DNA of 24,526 nt from Pseudomonadota bacterium. Its GTDB lineage: Bacteria; Pseudomonadota; Alphaproteobacteria; Sphingomonadales; Sphingomonadaceae. The translations under genes were made by a program, and so were the position numbers. The notes below the pieces were generated by a model. It saw nothing but the letters and a program-made list of their open reading frames with translations, made no database searches and had not been told where the DNA came from. Positions 1 to 8,560 of this stretch are shown here, in pieces; within the stretch, counting starts at the first letter, position 1, and every line of letters starts with the position of its first letter. Location: the NCBI GenBank assembly GCA_023417515.1, contig JAEZFL010000144.1, positions 1 to 24,526 of the forward strand, given 5' to 3'.

Positions 1-1673
1 GAGGCGGCACCGAGGGCGAGTCCGACCACGTCACGGGTGTCGGCGGGGTCGAGAGCGGCGGCGATCAGCTCCTCGAGGTGGGCGGCCTCGGCAGCGAGGG
101 CGTGAGCGCCGGCCTGCGAAACGCGCATCGCCTGCTCGTGAAGGTCCGGCGCGTTGAAGCGGACGACTCCGGCGAGCGTCTGGCGATGGGTGAAGCCGCT
201 GTCCGCCGCCATCAATGAGTCGGCATGCCGGGCCGGCACCTCGACATGATAGCCTAGCACATTGTTGTGGCGGATCTTGAGCGCCGTGATTCCGGTGGCG
301 GTGCGGTAGCGGGCCTCGAGCGCGGCGATGGCGCGGCGGCCCTCGCCGCCGGTCGAGCGCAAGGCGTCCAGGGCCGCGTCATAACCCTCGGCGATATAGC
401 CGCCCTGCGCCGCGTCGATCGGCGGCGAGGGGACGAGAGCGCGGCTCAACAGATCGACCAGCTCGCCATGGCCGGTGAGGGCGGGAAGCAGATCGACCAG
501 CAGAGGCGGCGCATCGGGCAATATGGCGAGGCGGTCATGAAGGCGGCGCGCCTCGTCCAAGCCGTCGCGCAGCAGGCCGAGGTCGCGCGGTCCGCCGCGG
601 CCGACGACGAGGCGGCCGAGCGCTCGGCCGATGTCGGGCAGCGCCTTCAAGGCCGTGCGCAGGGCGTGGCGAAGTGTGGAATTGCCTTCGAACAAGGCGA
701 CGAGGTCGAGCCGAGCCTCGATCGCGTGGCGATGCGTGAGCGGGGCGGCGATATCGGCGGCGAGCAGGCGCGCGCCGGCGCCGGTGACGGTGCGGTCGAT
801 GGCGTGGAGCAGGCTGCCCTGGCGGCCGCCGCCCTGCGCCGCGACCAGCTCGAGGCTCTCGCGGGTCGAGCCGTCGATCATCATGTGCGCGGCGGGCGGC
901 ACCGGCACCGGCGGGCGGAGGAACGGGAGCGACTCGCGGCCGACCTCGTCGAGATAGGCAAGCATTCCGCCGGCCGCGGCGAGGGCGGGGCGGTCGAAGC
1001 TGTCGAGCGTGGCGATGCCGAACCGCTCGTTGAGGCGGCGCTCGGCGGCGAGACTGTCGAAGTCGGCGCGCGGCCGCTCGGCGAGCTGTGCTCCGGCGAA
1101 GGCCGCAACCCTCTCCGGCGCAATGATCTCGCTGGGCGAGAGCCGGGCGAGCTCGGCGTCGAGAGCGGCCGGCGAAATCGTCGCGAGCTCGAACCGGCCG
1201 GTCGAAATGTCGGCGGCGGCGAGGCCGACCTTCTCGCCGAGCGGCACGACCGCGACCAGCCAGTTGGCGGCGCGGCTGTCGAGCAACGCTTCCTCGGTCA
1301 GAGTGCCGGCGGTGACGACTCGGACGATGGCGCGGTTGACCACCGACTTGGAGCCGCGCTTCTTGGCCTCGGCCGGGCTCTCGGTCTGCTCGGCGATGGC
1401 GACCCGGTGGCCGGCCTTGATCAGCCGCGCGAGATAGGCCTCGGCGGCGTGGATCGGCACTCCGCACATCGGGATCGGGGCGCCGTCATGCTCGCCGCGC
1501 GCGGTCAGGGCGATGTCGAGGCAGGCGGCGGCGATCTTCGCATCCTCGAAGAAGAGCTCGAAGAAATCGCCCATCCGGTAGAAAAGCAGGCAATCGCCGG
1601 CCTCCGCCTTCAGCGCGAGATATTGCGCCATCATCGGGGTCGGCGCGGAGTCGGTCTGCGGGCGGGCGGCCAT
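1..1673 (-). CDS. mutS: DNA mismatch repair ATPase MutS, 5' part (runs off left edge)
   Basis: MutS recognises base mismatches and small loops and starts methyl- or nick-directed repair with MutL. The window holds the first ~557 residues of a protein that is usually about 870 long; the ATPase domain lies beyond the left edge. The mismatch-recognition motif GDFFELF is at residues 35-41, so the Phe-x-Glu wedge pair is F37/E39, and it is followed by the typical PMCGVP segment of domain I. Near the left edge, residues resembling the lever/clamp motif (NNVLGYHVEV) are readable. The ATG at 1673 puts the FxE motif at the usual distance from the N terminus. It is divergent from maeB across 147 bases. 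The reading frame is intact throughout the visible part. Confidence 0.95.
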   Translation of the reverse strand, partial: MAARPQTDSAPTPMMAQYLALKAEAGDCLLFYRMGDFFELFFEDAKIAAACLDIALTARGEHDGAPIPMCGVPIHAAEAYLARLIKAGHRVAIAEQTESPAEAKKRGSKSVVNRAIVRVVTAGTLTEEALLDSRAANWLVAVVPLGEKVGLAAADISTGRFELATISPAALDAELARLSPSEIIAPERVAAFAGAQLAERPRADFDSLAAERRLNERFGIATLDSFDRPALAAAGGMLAYLDEVGRESLPFLRPPVPVPPAAHMMIDGSTRESLELVAAQGGGRQGSLLHAIDRTVTGAGARLLAADIAAPLTHRHAIEARLDLVALFEGNSTLRHALRTALKALPDIGRALGRLVVGRGGPRDLGLLRDGLDEARRLHDRLAILPDAPPLLVDLLPALTGHGELVDLLSRALVPSPPIDAAQGGYIAEGYDAALDALRSTGGEGRRAIAALEARYRTATGITALKIRHNNVLGYHVEVPARHADSLMAADSGFTHRQTLAGVVRFNAPDLHEQAMRVSQAGAHALAAEAAHLEELIAAALDPADTRDVVGLALGAA

Positions 1674-1820
1674 GGGGCGCCAAGCCTAGAGGATGGAACC
1701 GGGATGCGGAACGCCGCATTGGGGGTAATCCACACAAAGCAGCCAGAGCTTGCCGCGCAGGGTGCCGTTGCGGCATAGAACCGGGCCGCGCCGGCGACAC
1801 GATAAAAGGGGGGACGGCCG

Positions 1821-4082
1821 ATGAGCGAAGGCAGCAACGTCAAATTCTCGGAAGCCGAAGCCCTCGAATTCCACTCACAGGGCCGCGCCGGCAAGATCGA
1901 GATCATCGCCTCCAAGCCGATGGCGACGCAGCGCGACCTCAGCCTCGCTTACTCGCCCGGAGTCGCCGTTCCGGTGCGCGCCATCGCCGAGGATCCGAAC
2001 AAGGCCTATGATTATACCGCCAAGGGCAACCTCGTCGCGGTCATCTCCAACGGCACCGCGATCCTGGGCCTCGGCAATCTCGGTGCGCTCGCCTCGAAGC
2101 CGGTGATGGAAGGCAAGGCGGTGCTGTTCAAGCGTTTCGCCGACGTCGATTCGATCGACATCGAGCTGGATACCGAGGATCCCGACGCGTTCATCAATGC
2201 GGTCGCGCTGATGGAGCCGAGCTTCGGCGGAATCAACCTCGAGGACATCAAGGCGCCGGAATGCTTCATCATCGAGCAGACCCTGCGCGACCGCATGAAC
2301 ATCCCGATCATGCACGACGACCAGCACGGCACCGCGATCATCAGCGCTGCCGGGCTGATCAACGCCTGCCATCTCACCAACCGTGAACTGAAGGACGTGC
2401 GAGTCGTCGTCAACGGCGCCGGCGCCGCGGCGATCGCCTGCACCGCCCTCATCAAGGCGATGGGCGTGCGCCACGACCATGTCCTGATGTGCGACCGCAA
2501 GGGCGTCATCCATAACGGCCGCACCGACCTCGATCAGTGGAAGTCGGCGCACTCGGTCGACACCGACCGCCGAACGCTCGCGGAGGCGCTGGAGGGCGCC
2601 GACGTGTTCCTCGGCCTGTCCGCGGCCGGGGCGCTCAAGCCGGAAATGGTCGAGAAGATGGCTCCGAAGCCGATCATCTTCGCCATGGCCAATCCCGACC
2701 CGGAGATCACCCCGCCGGAAGCCAAGGCGGCGCGCCCGGACGCGATCGTCGCCACGGGCCGCTCGGACTATCCGAACCAGGTCAACAACGTGCTCGGCTT
2801 CCCCTTCATCTTCCGCGGCGCGCTCGACGTGCGCGCGACGACGATCAACGAGGAGATGAAGATCGCCGCGGCGCAGGCGCTGGCCGAGCTGGCGCGCGAG
2901 GCGGTGCCCGAGGAAGTCGCGGCGGCCTATGGCAAGGCGCAGAGCTTCGGCGCCGATTACATCATTCCAGCCCCGTTCGACCCACGGCTGATGGAAGTGG
3001 TTCCGGCCGCCGTCGCCAAGGCGGCGATGGACAGCGGAGTGGCGCGGGCGCCGATCGCCGACATGGCGGCTTATCGAACGGCGCTTCGTTCAAGGCTCAA
3101 CCCGACCACCTCGGTGCTCACCCTTGCCTACGAAGCGGCGCGGGCGAACCCGAAGCGGGTGCTGTTCGCGGAAGGGGAGGAAGACGCGGTCCTGCGCGCG
3201 GCGATGGCGTTCCGCGACGGCGGCTATGGCGTACCGGTGCTGGTCGGCCGCGACGACGTGCACGACCGGCTACGCGCGCTCGGGGTCGACGATGCCGAGA
3301 CGATCGAGGTGGTCAACAGCCGCACCTACGGCCGCGTGCCCGAGATGGTCGACCACCTCTACAAGCGCGTCCAGCGGCGCGGCTACCTCCATCGCGAGGT
3401 CGAGCGCCTGGTCAACCAGGACCGCAACATCTTTGCCGCCCTGCTCCTGGAGCTGGGCGAGGCGGACGCGATGATCACCGGGGTCACCCGACCCTACGCC
3501 CAGTCGCTGCGCGAGGTCCGGCGCGTGCTCGATCCGGTCGAGGGAGTCACCCCGTTCGGGATCCATGTCCTCGTCGGCCAGAGCCACACGGTGTTCCTCG
3601 CCGACACCACGGTCACCGAACGTCCGAGCGGCGAGCAGCTGGTCGACATTGCCTGCCACACGGCCGAGGTCGCCCGCCGCATGGGCCATGAGCCGCGGGT
3701 CGCCTTCCTGTCCTATTCGACCTTCGGCAACCCCGAGGGGAGCTATCTCGAGCGAATCCGCGAAGCCGTGAGGATCCTCGACGCGCGCGGCGAAGTCCCG
3801 TTCGAATATGAAGGCGAGATGCCGCCCGACGTGGCGCTCAACCCGAAGATGCAGAAGGTCTACCCGTTCAGCCGACTGACCGGTCCGGCCAACGTGCTGA
3901 TCATGCCCGGCCTGCAGACCGCGAACATCGCGGCCAAGCTACTCAAGGAGCTGGGTGGCGACGCGATGATCGGCCCGATCCTGGTCGGCATGCGCAAACC
4001 CGTTCAGATTGCCGCGATGACGGCGTCGGCGTCGGACCTGGTGACCCTCGCCGTGCTCGCGGCGGGGGGGATCGCGCGCTAG
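1821..4082 (+). CDS. maeB: NADP-dependent malic enzyme with phosphotransacetylase-like C-terminal domain
   Basis: This enzyme oxidatively decarboxylates malate to pyruvate with reduction of NADP. At 753 residues it is the large MaeB type. The malic N domain occupies roughly residues 20-160, with SLAYSPGVAVP and the catalytic region around MHDDQHGTA. The NAD(P)-binding domain follows with VVNGAGAAAIAC, and a phosphate acetyl/butyryl transferase-like domain runs from about residue 430 to the end. In characterised MaeB proteins that tail is usually regulatory (acetyl-CoA sensing) rather than catalytic. The start is ATG 1821, preceded by an AGGGGGGA purine stretch that serves as ribosome binding site. 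It makes pyruvate and NADPH from C4 acids, which fits with the glyoxylate-shunt genes at the right end of the window. Confidence 0.95.
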   Translation: MSEGSNVKFSEAEALEFHSQGRAGKIEIIASKPMATQRDLSLAYSPGVAVPVRAIAEDPNKAYDYTAKGNLVAVISNGTAILGLGNLGALASKPVMEGKAVLFKRFADVDSIDIELDTEDPDAFINAVALMEPSFGGINLEDIKAPECFIIEQTLRDRMNIPIMHDDQHGTAIISAAGLINACHLTNRELKDVRVVVNGAGAAAIACTALIKAMGVRHDHVLMCDRKGVIHNGRTDLDQWKSAHSVDTDRRTLAEALEGADVFLGLSAAGALKPEMVEKMAPKPIIFAMANPDPEITPPEAKAARPDAIVATGRSDYPNQVNNVLGFPFIFRGALDVRATTINEEMKIAAAQALAELAREAVPEEVAAAYGKAQSFGADYIIPAPFDPRLMEVVPAAVAKAAMDSGVARAPIADMAAYRTALRSRLNPTTSVLTLAYEAARANPKRVLFAEGEEDAVLRAAMAFRDGGYGVPVLVGRDDVHDRLRALGVDDAETIEVVNSRTYGRVPEMVDHLYKRVQRRGYLHREVERLVNQDRNIFAALLLELGEADAMITGVTRPYAQSLREVRRVLDPVEGVTPFGIHVLVGQSHTVFLADTTVTERPSGEQLVDIACHTAEVARRMGHEPRVAFLSYSTFGNPEGSYLERIREAVRILDARGEVPFEYEGEMPPDVALNPKMQKVYPFSRLTGPANVLIMPGLQTANIAAKLLKELGGDAMIGPILVGMRKPVQIAAMTASASDLVTLAVLAAGGIAR

Positions 4083-4107
4083 CCTCCCCTCAGTATCCCC
4101 GGGGAGG
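4083..4107. terminator. Bidirectional terminator-like hairpin between maeB and bamE
   Basis: CCTCCCC at 4083-4089 pairs perfectly with GGGGAGG at 4101-4107 across an 11-base loop. It occupies nearly the whole 30-base gap between the convergent maeB and bamE stops. There is no long T run on either side, so termination strength is uncertain. Confidence 0.55.
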
Positions 4108-4112
4108 ATTGC

Positions 4113-4589
4113 TTATTGCGGGTTGTCGGCGGTCTGACCGGACTGGCCGCGGCCGCCCACGGCGCCGATATTGCCGAAGACCTCCTCGAAGAAGCTGCGG
4201 TCGCTGCCCAGGGTGGGGGTGCGGCCGCCCATCGGATCGACGGCGCGGGCCAGTTCGAGGCCCGTGCGCTCAACGCTCTCGACGGTGCCGGCTTCGTTGA
4301 AGCGGACGTGAAGGACGGTCTGCTGGGTCGGCTGCGGGCGCGCGAAGGCGAGCTGCTTGGTCTGGCGCGAGACATAATACCAGTCGCGCTGGTCGAACTG
4401 GCCGACGAAGGTCGGGCGGCCGAGCGTGCCCTGCACCGATTCGCGGTTGTCGATGCCGGGCTGGACGGCGCCGATGAGGGCATCGTCGACGACGTAACCC
4501 TGGTGGTCGCGGATCGAGGTGCAGCCGGCGCTGGCCAAGGCGAGAAGACCCAGGGCAGCGAGGGCGCGGGGCCGGACGGACATCGGCAT
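4113..4589 (-). CDS. bamE: Outer membrane protein assembly factor BamE (SmpA/OmlA family lipoprotein)
   Basis: BamE is the small lipoprotein subunit of the BAM complex, which inserts beta-barrel proteins into the outer membrane from the periplasm. The product is 158 residues. It opens with a basic/hydrophobic signal peptide ending in a lipobox-like SAG-C with the lipidated Cys at residue 23. The SmpA/OmlA fold follows: GYVVDDALIGAVQPG, then SVQGTLGRPTF and WYYVSRQTKQLAF. A longer reading frame extends upstream, but ATG 4589 has AGGAG five bases before it and puts the signal peptide at the N terminus. The C terminus is a Gly/Gln/Asn-rich tail. It is convergent with maeB and divergent from the CBP3 gene. 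Confidence 0.88.
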   Translation of the reverse strand: MPMSVRPRALAALGLLALASAGCTSIRDHQGYVVDDALIGAVQPGIDNRESVQGTLGRPTFVGQFDQRDWYYVSRQTKQLAFARPQPTQQTVLHVRFNEAGTVESVERTGLELARAVDPMGGRTPTLGSDRSFFEEVFGNIGAVGGRGQSGQTADNPQ

Positions 4590-4701
4590 TGAAACTCCTG
4601 ACGGCGCCGTCTGCGCGCAGAGCGGGCTTGAGCGTTGCATTAGCCCGACCAATATGAACATCGAGCAACCGGCGCAAGCAGCCGCGCCTTCAAGGACAAA
4701 C

Positions 4702-5259
4702 GTGACGACCGATACTTCCGCCGCCCCCACGCGCTCCGGCTGGTTCTCCCGACTCATCGGCCGGACCAGGGAGCGCGACCGCATGCTTCCGCTTTACCGG
4801 GCGATCGTCGCCGCGGCCCGCGACCCTTTCTGGTACCGCGACGGCCAGGTGCCGGACAGCGTCACCGGCCGCTTCGACATGCTCTCGGCGGTCACCGCCC
4901 TGGTGCTGGTGCGGATGGAACGGCTCGAGGGCGCGGTCGCAAGGCGCGATTCGGTGCTTCTCACCGAGCTGTTCATCGCGGACATGGACGAAAGCCTGCT
5001 CGAACTCGGAGTCGGCGATTATTCGGTCGGCAAGCATGTCGGACGCATGGTCGGCGCGCTGGGCGGACGGCTGACCGCGTTCCGCGACGCTTCGGACCGG
5101 AACGACTTCATCTCCGCGGTGCGGCGCAACATCTTCCATGAGGAGCCGCCCCGCGAGGACCTGGTGGGGTTGGTTGCAGAGCGGCTCGCAAGGTTCGAAC
5201 AAGCGCTCGCCGGCCTGACCCACGACTCGCTGGTCGACGGGCGGCTGCCCAGGCCATGA
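4702..5259 (+). CDS. Ubiquinol-cytochrome c chaperone family protein (CBP3-like)
   Basis: The 185-residue product belongs to the CBP3/UQCC1 family, which assists assembly of the cytochrome bc1 complex in mitochondria; the bacterial role is less clear. Family features visible include LYRAIVAAARDPFWYRDGQVPDS near residues 33-55, DMLSAVTALVL, and the acidic segment ADMDESLLELGVGDYSVGKHV. The chosen start is GTG 4702, with AAGGA six bases upstream. An ATG at 4654 would add 16 residues with no clear ribosome binding site. Its stop overlaps the start of the next gene (ATGA at 5256), so the two genes are co-translated. This pairing with a YceD protein is familiar in alphaproteobacteria. Confidence 0.83.
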   Translation: MTTDTSAAPTRSGWFSRLIGRTRERDRMLPLYRAIVAAARDPFWYRDGQVPDSVTGRFDMLSAVTALVLVRMERLEGAVARRDSVLLTELFIADMDESLLELGVGDYSVGKHVGRMVGALGGRLTAFRDASDRNDFISAVRRNIFHEEPPREDLVGLVAERLARFEQALAGLTHDSLVDGRLPRP

Positions 5260-5774
5260 GCGCGGCCGAGTTCAGCCGGACGGTGCGCGCCGACACGATC
5301 GGCGCGGAACCGAAGCGTCTCCACGTCGCCGCGGAAGAGGCCGAGCGGGCCGCGCTTGCGAAACGCTTCGCGCTGGTCTCCCTCGACCGCCTGGAGGCGG
5401 ACGTCGAGGTGAGTCGCGGTGCCGACATCGTCGCGCGCGGCCGGGTGCGCGCAACCGCCGCGCAGAGCTGCGTGGCGACCGGCGAACCGGTCACCGCCGT
5501 GATCGACGAGGACTTCACAGTCTACTTCCGCCCGCCTCCGGCCGGCGGCGAGGAGGAAGTCGAGCTCGGCGAGGACGAGATGGACGTGATCTTCACCGAG
5601 GCCGGGCAGGTCGACGTCGGCGAGGCGGTGGCCCAGACGCTGGCGCTCCACCTCGACCCCTATCCGCGCGCGCCCGGGGCGGACGCCGCGCTCAAAACGG
5701 CGGGCGTGAAGGACGAAAGCGAGGCGGGCCCGTTCGGGGCGCTCGCAGAACTCAAGGACAAGCTGGGGAAGTAG
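5256..5774 (+). CDS. yceD: YceD family protein (DUF177)
   Basis: The product is a 172-residue DUF177/YceD protein. In many bacteria yceD sits upstream of rpmF and in some is linked to 23S rRNA or ribosome metabolism; no enzymatic function is established. Visible family features are an N-terminal beta-rich part, the RATAAQSCVATGEPV segment around residues 65-80, a Glu/Asp-rich middle (EEEVELGEDEMDVIF), and a proline-containing C-terminal block YPRAPGA. It overlaps the CBP3 gene by four bases. No rpmF gene follows; the gene ends 148 bases before the convergent ssb stop. Confidence 0.85.
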   Translation: MSAAEFSRTVRADTIGAEPKRLHVAAEEAERAALAKRFALVSLDRLEADVEVSRGADIVARGRVRATAAQSCVATGEPVTAVIDEDFTVYFRPPPAGGEEEVELGEDEMDVIFTEAGQVDVGEAVAQTLALHLDPYPRAPGADAALKTAGVKDESEAGPFGALAELKDKLGK

Positions 5775-5809
5775 TCCATCCCTGCGTGGCGCAACCACAG
5801 GAGGATGGG

Positions 5810-5826
5810 GCCATGCGAAGCATGGC
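5810..5826. repeat. Short perfect inverted repeat downstream of yceD
   Basis: GCCATGC (5810-5816) and GCATGGC (5820-5826) form a perfect 7-bp stem with a GAA loop. It lies 35 bases after the yceD stop, with no T run. It is the first of three palindromes in this gap. Confidence 0.5.
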
Positions 5827-5870
5827 GGAGAGATGATCCCTCCGCAAGGGCGCCGGCATATTACCCCTCC

Positions 5871-5918
5871 ACCATCGCCTGCGGCGATGGTCCCCCTCCC
5901 CGAGCAAGCTCGGGGAGG
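5871..5918. repeat. Tandem palindrome pair between yceD and ssb (REP-like, possible terminator)
   Basis: Two hairpins sit side by side. ACCATCGCC (5871-5879) pairs with GGCGATGGT (5883-5891) over a 3-base loop. CCTCCCCGAGC (5895-5905) pairs with GCTCGGGGAGG (5908-5918) over 2 bases. They end five bases before the ssb stop codon. The combination of a CCATCGCC palindrome with a CTCCCCGAGC palindrome looks like a dispersed intergenic repeat of sphingomonads. It can also serve as the transcription end for both convergent genes. Confidence 0.65.
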
Positions 5919-5922
5919 AACC

Positions 5923-6414
5923 TCAGAACGGCACGTCGTCGTCGAGGTCGGTATCGAACGCCGGGGCGGGTCGGCTGCCGCCGCCGCCGCGGGGCGCGCT
6001 GCTTCCGAACGAGTCGGAGCGGCCGCCATAATCATCCTCCCCATAGCCGCCCCCGCCGCCTTCGCGACGGTCGAGCAGAACCAGGGTCGAGTTGAAGTTC
6101 TGCAGCACCACCTCCGTGGAGTAGCGATCCGCGCCCGATTGATCCTGCCATTTGCGGGTCTGCAACTGGCCTTCGAGATAGACCTTGCTGCCCTTGCGCA
6201 GATATTGCTCGGCAACCCGGGTGAGGCCCTCAGCAAAGATCGCGACGGAATGCCACTCGGTCTTCTCGCGCTTCTCGCCCGAATTGCGGTCCTTCCAGCT
6301 CTCCGACGTCGCGATCCTGAGGTTCACCACCTTGCCGCCATTGGCGAAGCTCTTCACTTCCGGATCGCGCCCGAGATTGCCGATCAGAATCACCTTGTTG
6401 ACCGAACCGGCCAT
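5923..6414 (-). CDS. ssb: Single-stranded DNA-binding protein
   Basis: SSB coats single-stranded DNA during replication, recombination and repair and recruits partner proteins through its acidic tail. The 163-residue product begins MAGSVNKVILIGNLGRDPEV, the standard start of the OB fold, which spans residues 1-110 and includes WHSVAIFAE and KGSKVYLEGQLQTRKW. A Gly-rich linker follows, and the terminal motif DLDDDVPF is the canonical partner-docking tail. ATG 6414 has GGAG about seven bases upstream. Length and tail are normal for the family. Confidence 0.97.
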   Translation of the reverse strand: MAGSVNKVILIGNLGRDPEVKSFANGGKVVNLRIATSESWKDRNSGEKREKTEWHSVAIFAEGLTRVAEQYLRKGSKVYLEGQLQTRKWQDQSGADRYSTEVVLQNFNSTLVLLDRREGGGGGYGEDDYGGRSDSFGSSAPRGGGGSRPAPAFDTDLDDDVPF

Positions 6415-6458
6415 GCGCCTTCTCCTCTATCGTCGGCTCGTCATTGCGAGGAGCCCTC

Positions 6459-6551
6459 CGACGCCGCCTGCGGCGTCGCTCGGGGCAAACCTTGGCTTTG
6501 CCAAGGCGGCGAAGCAATCCAGTTTCGCCGATCCTTGTGGATTGCTTCGCC
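6459..6551. repeat. Composite palindromic intergenic repeat upstream of ssb
   Basis: Three nested palindromes occupy the gap between the ssb start and the iron permease stop. CGACGCCGC/GCGGCGTCG forms a 9-bp stem at 6459-6478, and CTTGGC/GCCAAG a 6-bp stem with a TTT loop at 6491-6505. GGCGAAGCAATCCA (6508-6521) pairs perfectly over 14 bases with 6538-6551. The GAAGCAATCCA palindrome is a common dispersed repeat in sphingomonads. There are few coding constraints here, so it may also end the minus-strand permease transcript. Confidence 0.7.
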
Positions 6552-6569
6552 TTCGGCCCGGAATGCGAT

Positions 6570-8522
6570 TCAGGCGCTGGCCGGCTGCTGCGGCGCAGCC
6601 CGCCTGGCGGCGACGAAGCCGACGGCGAGCAAGGCAGCCATGACGAGTTGGGCGACGATCGTCTCAACCGTCGGATAGAGGCCCAGCATCGGGCTGCGCG
6701 GAGCCCCGGACAGCAGGGTGACGTCGATCCAGCCCGCTTCCTGAAGCGCGGCAATGCCCTTGCCCGCGAGCACCACCGCAAGCACCGCGATCAAGGCCGC
6801 GCTCCAGGCGAAGAATTTCGCGATCGGCAAGCGCCGCCCGACGACGAGCATTGCCCAGGCGATGGCCGCCAGCAGGATCGCGGCAAGGCCGGCGCCGGCC
6901 GCGAGCGGCAGCGGATCGCCCTGAGCGCCGAGCGCGGCGTAGAAGATGATCGTCTCGAACGCCTCGCGATAGACGGCGATGAAGGCGAGGCCGGCGAGGA
7001 ACCAGGCCGAGCGCGCGGTCAGCGCCTTGCTCAACCGGTCGCGCATATAGGCCTGCCACGCGCCGGCCTGCGCCTTGCCGTGCATCCAGATCCCGACGAA
7101 CAGCAGCACGGCGGCGGCGAGCAAGGCGGCGAAGCCCTCCATCAACTCGCGGTCGGCGCCGCTGATGGTGATGAAATAAGTGGCGGCCGCCCAGGTCGCG
7201 ACACCGGCGACGAGCGCAGAAATCCAGCCGATATGGACATATTTGAGCATGTCGCGGCGATCGGCTCGGGCAAGGAAGGTGACCATCGCGATGACGATGA
7301 GAAGCGCCTCCAACCCTTCGCGCAGAAGGATCGCGAAGGCGCCGACGAAGGTCGAGACGGCGCTTGCCTGGTCGGGAGCGAGCGCCTGCTCGGCCTCGAC
7401 GAACAGTCCGTCGAGCCGCTCGACGAGCGGCTCGAGCTCCGCCGGCGGGACGCCGCGGCCGATGCCGCCGCGAAGCTCGGCCATCGCCCGCTCGACGGCG
7501 ATGACGATCCGGCCATCGCGGGCCGCGAGCAGGCTCTCGATCGGCTCGAAGCCCTCGAGATAGGCGTTGAGCGCGAGCTGCTGCGCTCCGCCGCGATCGC
7601 CCGCGCGATACGCCTCGAGGCTGCGGCGAAGGAGCTGGCGCGCAAGGTCGAGCGTGCCGGGGCCGGCGGAAGCCGTGACGGCCGACGGATTGGCGCGAAG
7701 ATAGGCGGTCACCGCCGCCGCCCGCTCCTCGCCGATGTCGCGCGCGAGCGCCGCGGGCGTCAGCGCCGCGAGCGCCGCCAGGTCGGGAATGCGTGCGCGC
7801 AACGCCGAGTCGCTTTCCCACAATTGGCGGCCCGTTTCGACCAGCGCCTGGGGATAGGCGAAGCGGCCGGAATGGAAAGCAAGCGCCCAGCGGTCCTCCT
7901 CCGGCAAATGGCCGAAGCTCTGCATCGCGGTGCCTTCGAGGCCCTGGTTGATCACCTGGTAGAAGGCGAAGGCGCTGCGCTCACTCGCCCGGTCGCGATC
8001 GGTGAAGTCGATCGGCGCGGGCTCCATGCCGCGGGCAAGCGGGCCGTCGCCGGCGCCGGTGGCGCCATGGCACGAGGCGCACTGGTCGGCATAGAGCGCC
8101 GCGCCGCGCGCGGGATCGGGCGCCGAGCGCGGCGCCAGCGCCACCGGATAAGCGGCAAGAAGATCGGTGCCCAATTGCCGCGCCTGGCTCGCGACCTGGG
8201 CCGGCTCCGCGTGGGCGGCAACCGCCCGCTGCAGCGCTTCGGCGCGCTGGACCAGGGACGGCTTGGCAGGGGTGGGCGGAAGGGCGGCGATCTGCTGGGC
8301 GATGGTCGCGGAGAATTCCCGCATCTCGTCATATTCGAACTGATTGACGACGCGCCCGCCGGAAACCGCTTCGCGATAGTCGACCGCGACATAATCGAGC
8401 AGCCGCCACGTGGTCTGGACCGCGCCCGAATCGCCCTGCGCCGCCGCATTTCCCGCGCCAAGGCACAGCATCAACAGGAAGGCGAGATGGCGGAACATGG
8501 CGAACGGACGGGCGGCGGTCAC
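6570..8522 (-). CDS. Cytochrome c domain fused to FTR1-family iron permease
   Basis: This is a 650-residue two-part protein. A signal peptide near residues 9-29 is followed by a periplasmic domain with one heme c site, CASCH at 148-152, and a plausible axial Met at 200. After a helical linker, an FTR1 (OFeT) permease domain starts at about residue 390. It has about seven membrane segments and carries both iron-binding motifs: REGLE at 401-405 and REAFE at 519-523. The family takes up ferrous iron, probably coupling oxidation to transport; the attached heme domain could accept the electron (inference). The start chosen is GTG 8522, with AGGAG six bases upstream; ATG 8498 is the alternative and begins directly at the signal peptide. 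A Fur-like box lies upstream. Confidence 0.88.
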   Translation of the reverse strand: MTAARPFAMFRHLAFLLMLCLGAGNAAAQGDSGAVQTTWRLLDYVAVDYREAVSGGRVVNQFEYDEMREFSATIAQQIAALPPTPAKPSLVQRAEALQRAVAAHAEPAQVASQARQLGTDLLAAYPVALAPRSAPDPARGAALYADQCASCHGATGAGDGPLARGMEPAPIDFTDRDRASERSAFAFYQVINQGLEGTAMQSFGHLPEEDRWALAFHSGRFAYPQALVETGRQLWESDSALRARIPDLAALAALTPAALARDIGEERAAAVTAYLRANPSAVTASAGPGTLDLARQLLRRSLEAYRAGDRGGAQQLALNAYLEGFEPIESLLAARDGRIVIAVERAMAELRGGIGRGVPPAELEPLVERLDGLFVEAEQALAPDQASAVSTFVGAFAILLREGLEALLIVIAMVTFLARADRRDMLKYVHIGWISALVAGVATWAAATYFITISGADRELMEGFAALLAAAVLLFVGIWMHGKAQAGAWQAYMRDRLSKALTARSAWFLAGLAFIAVYREAFETIIFYAALGAQGDPLPLAAGAGLAAILLAAIAWAMLVVGRRLPIAKFFAWSAALIAVLAVVLAGKGIAALQEAGWIDVTLLSGAPRSPMLGLYPTVETIVAQLVMAALLAVGFVAARRAAPQQPASA

Positions 8523-8560
8523 GGCGGCTCCTCGGGTTGAGGAAGGGTGCCTAGCCAAGC

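Noticed and set aside
1704..1719. ATGCGG-AACG-CCGCAT hairpin between mutS and maeB
   Set aside because: A 6-bp GC-rich palindrome is common by chance in this base composition and no promoter elements line up with it.
267..1778. Plus-strand open frame of about 500 codons opposite mutS
   Set aside because: The minus strand gives a clear MutS with the FxE mismatch-binding motif; the antisense product is a shadow frame.
6444..8540. Very long open frame on the plus strand antisense to the iron permease
   Set aside because: It is a product of high GC and third-position bias opposite a well-supported gene; its translation is low-complexity and charged, with no domain.
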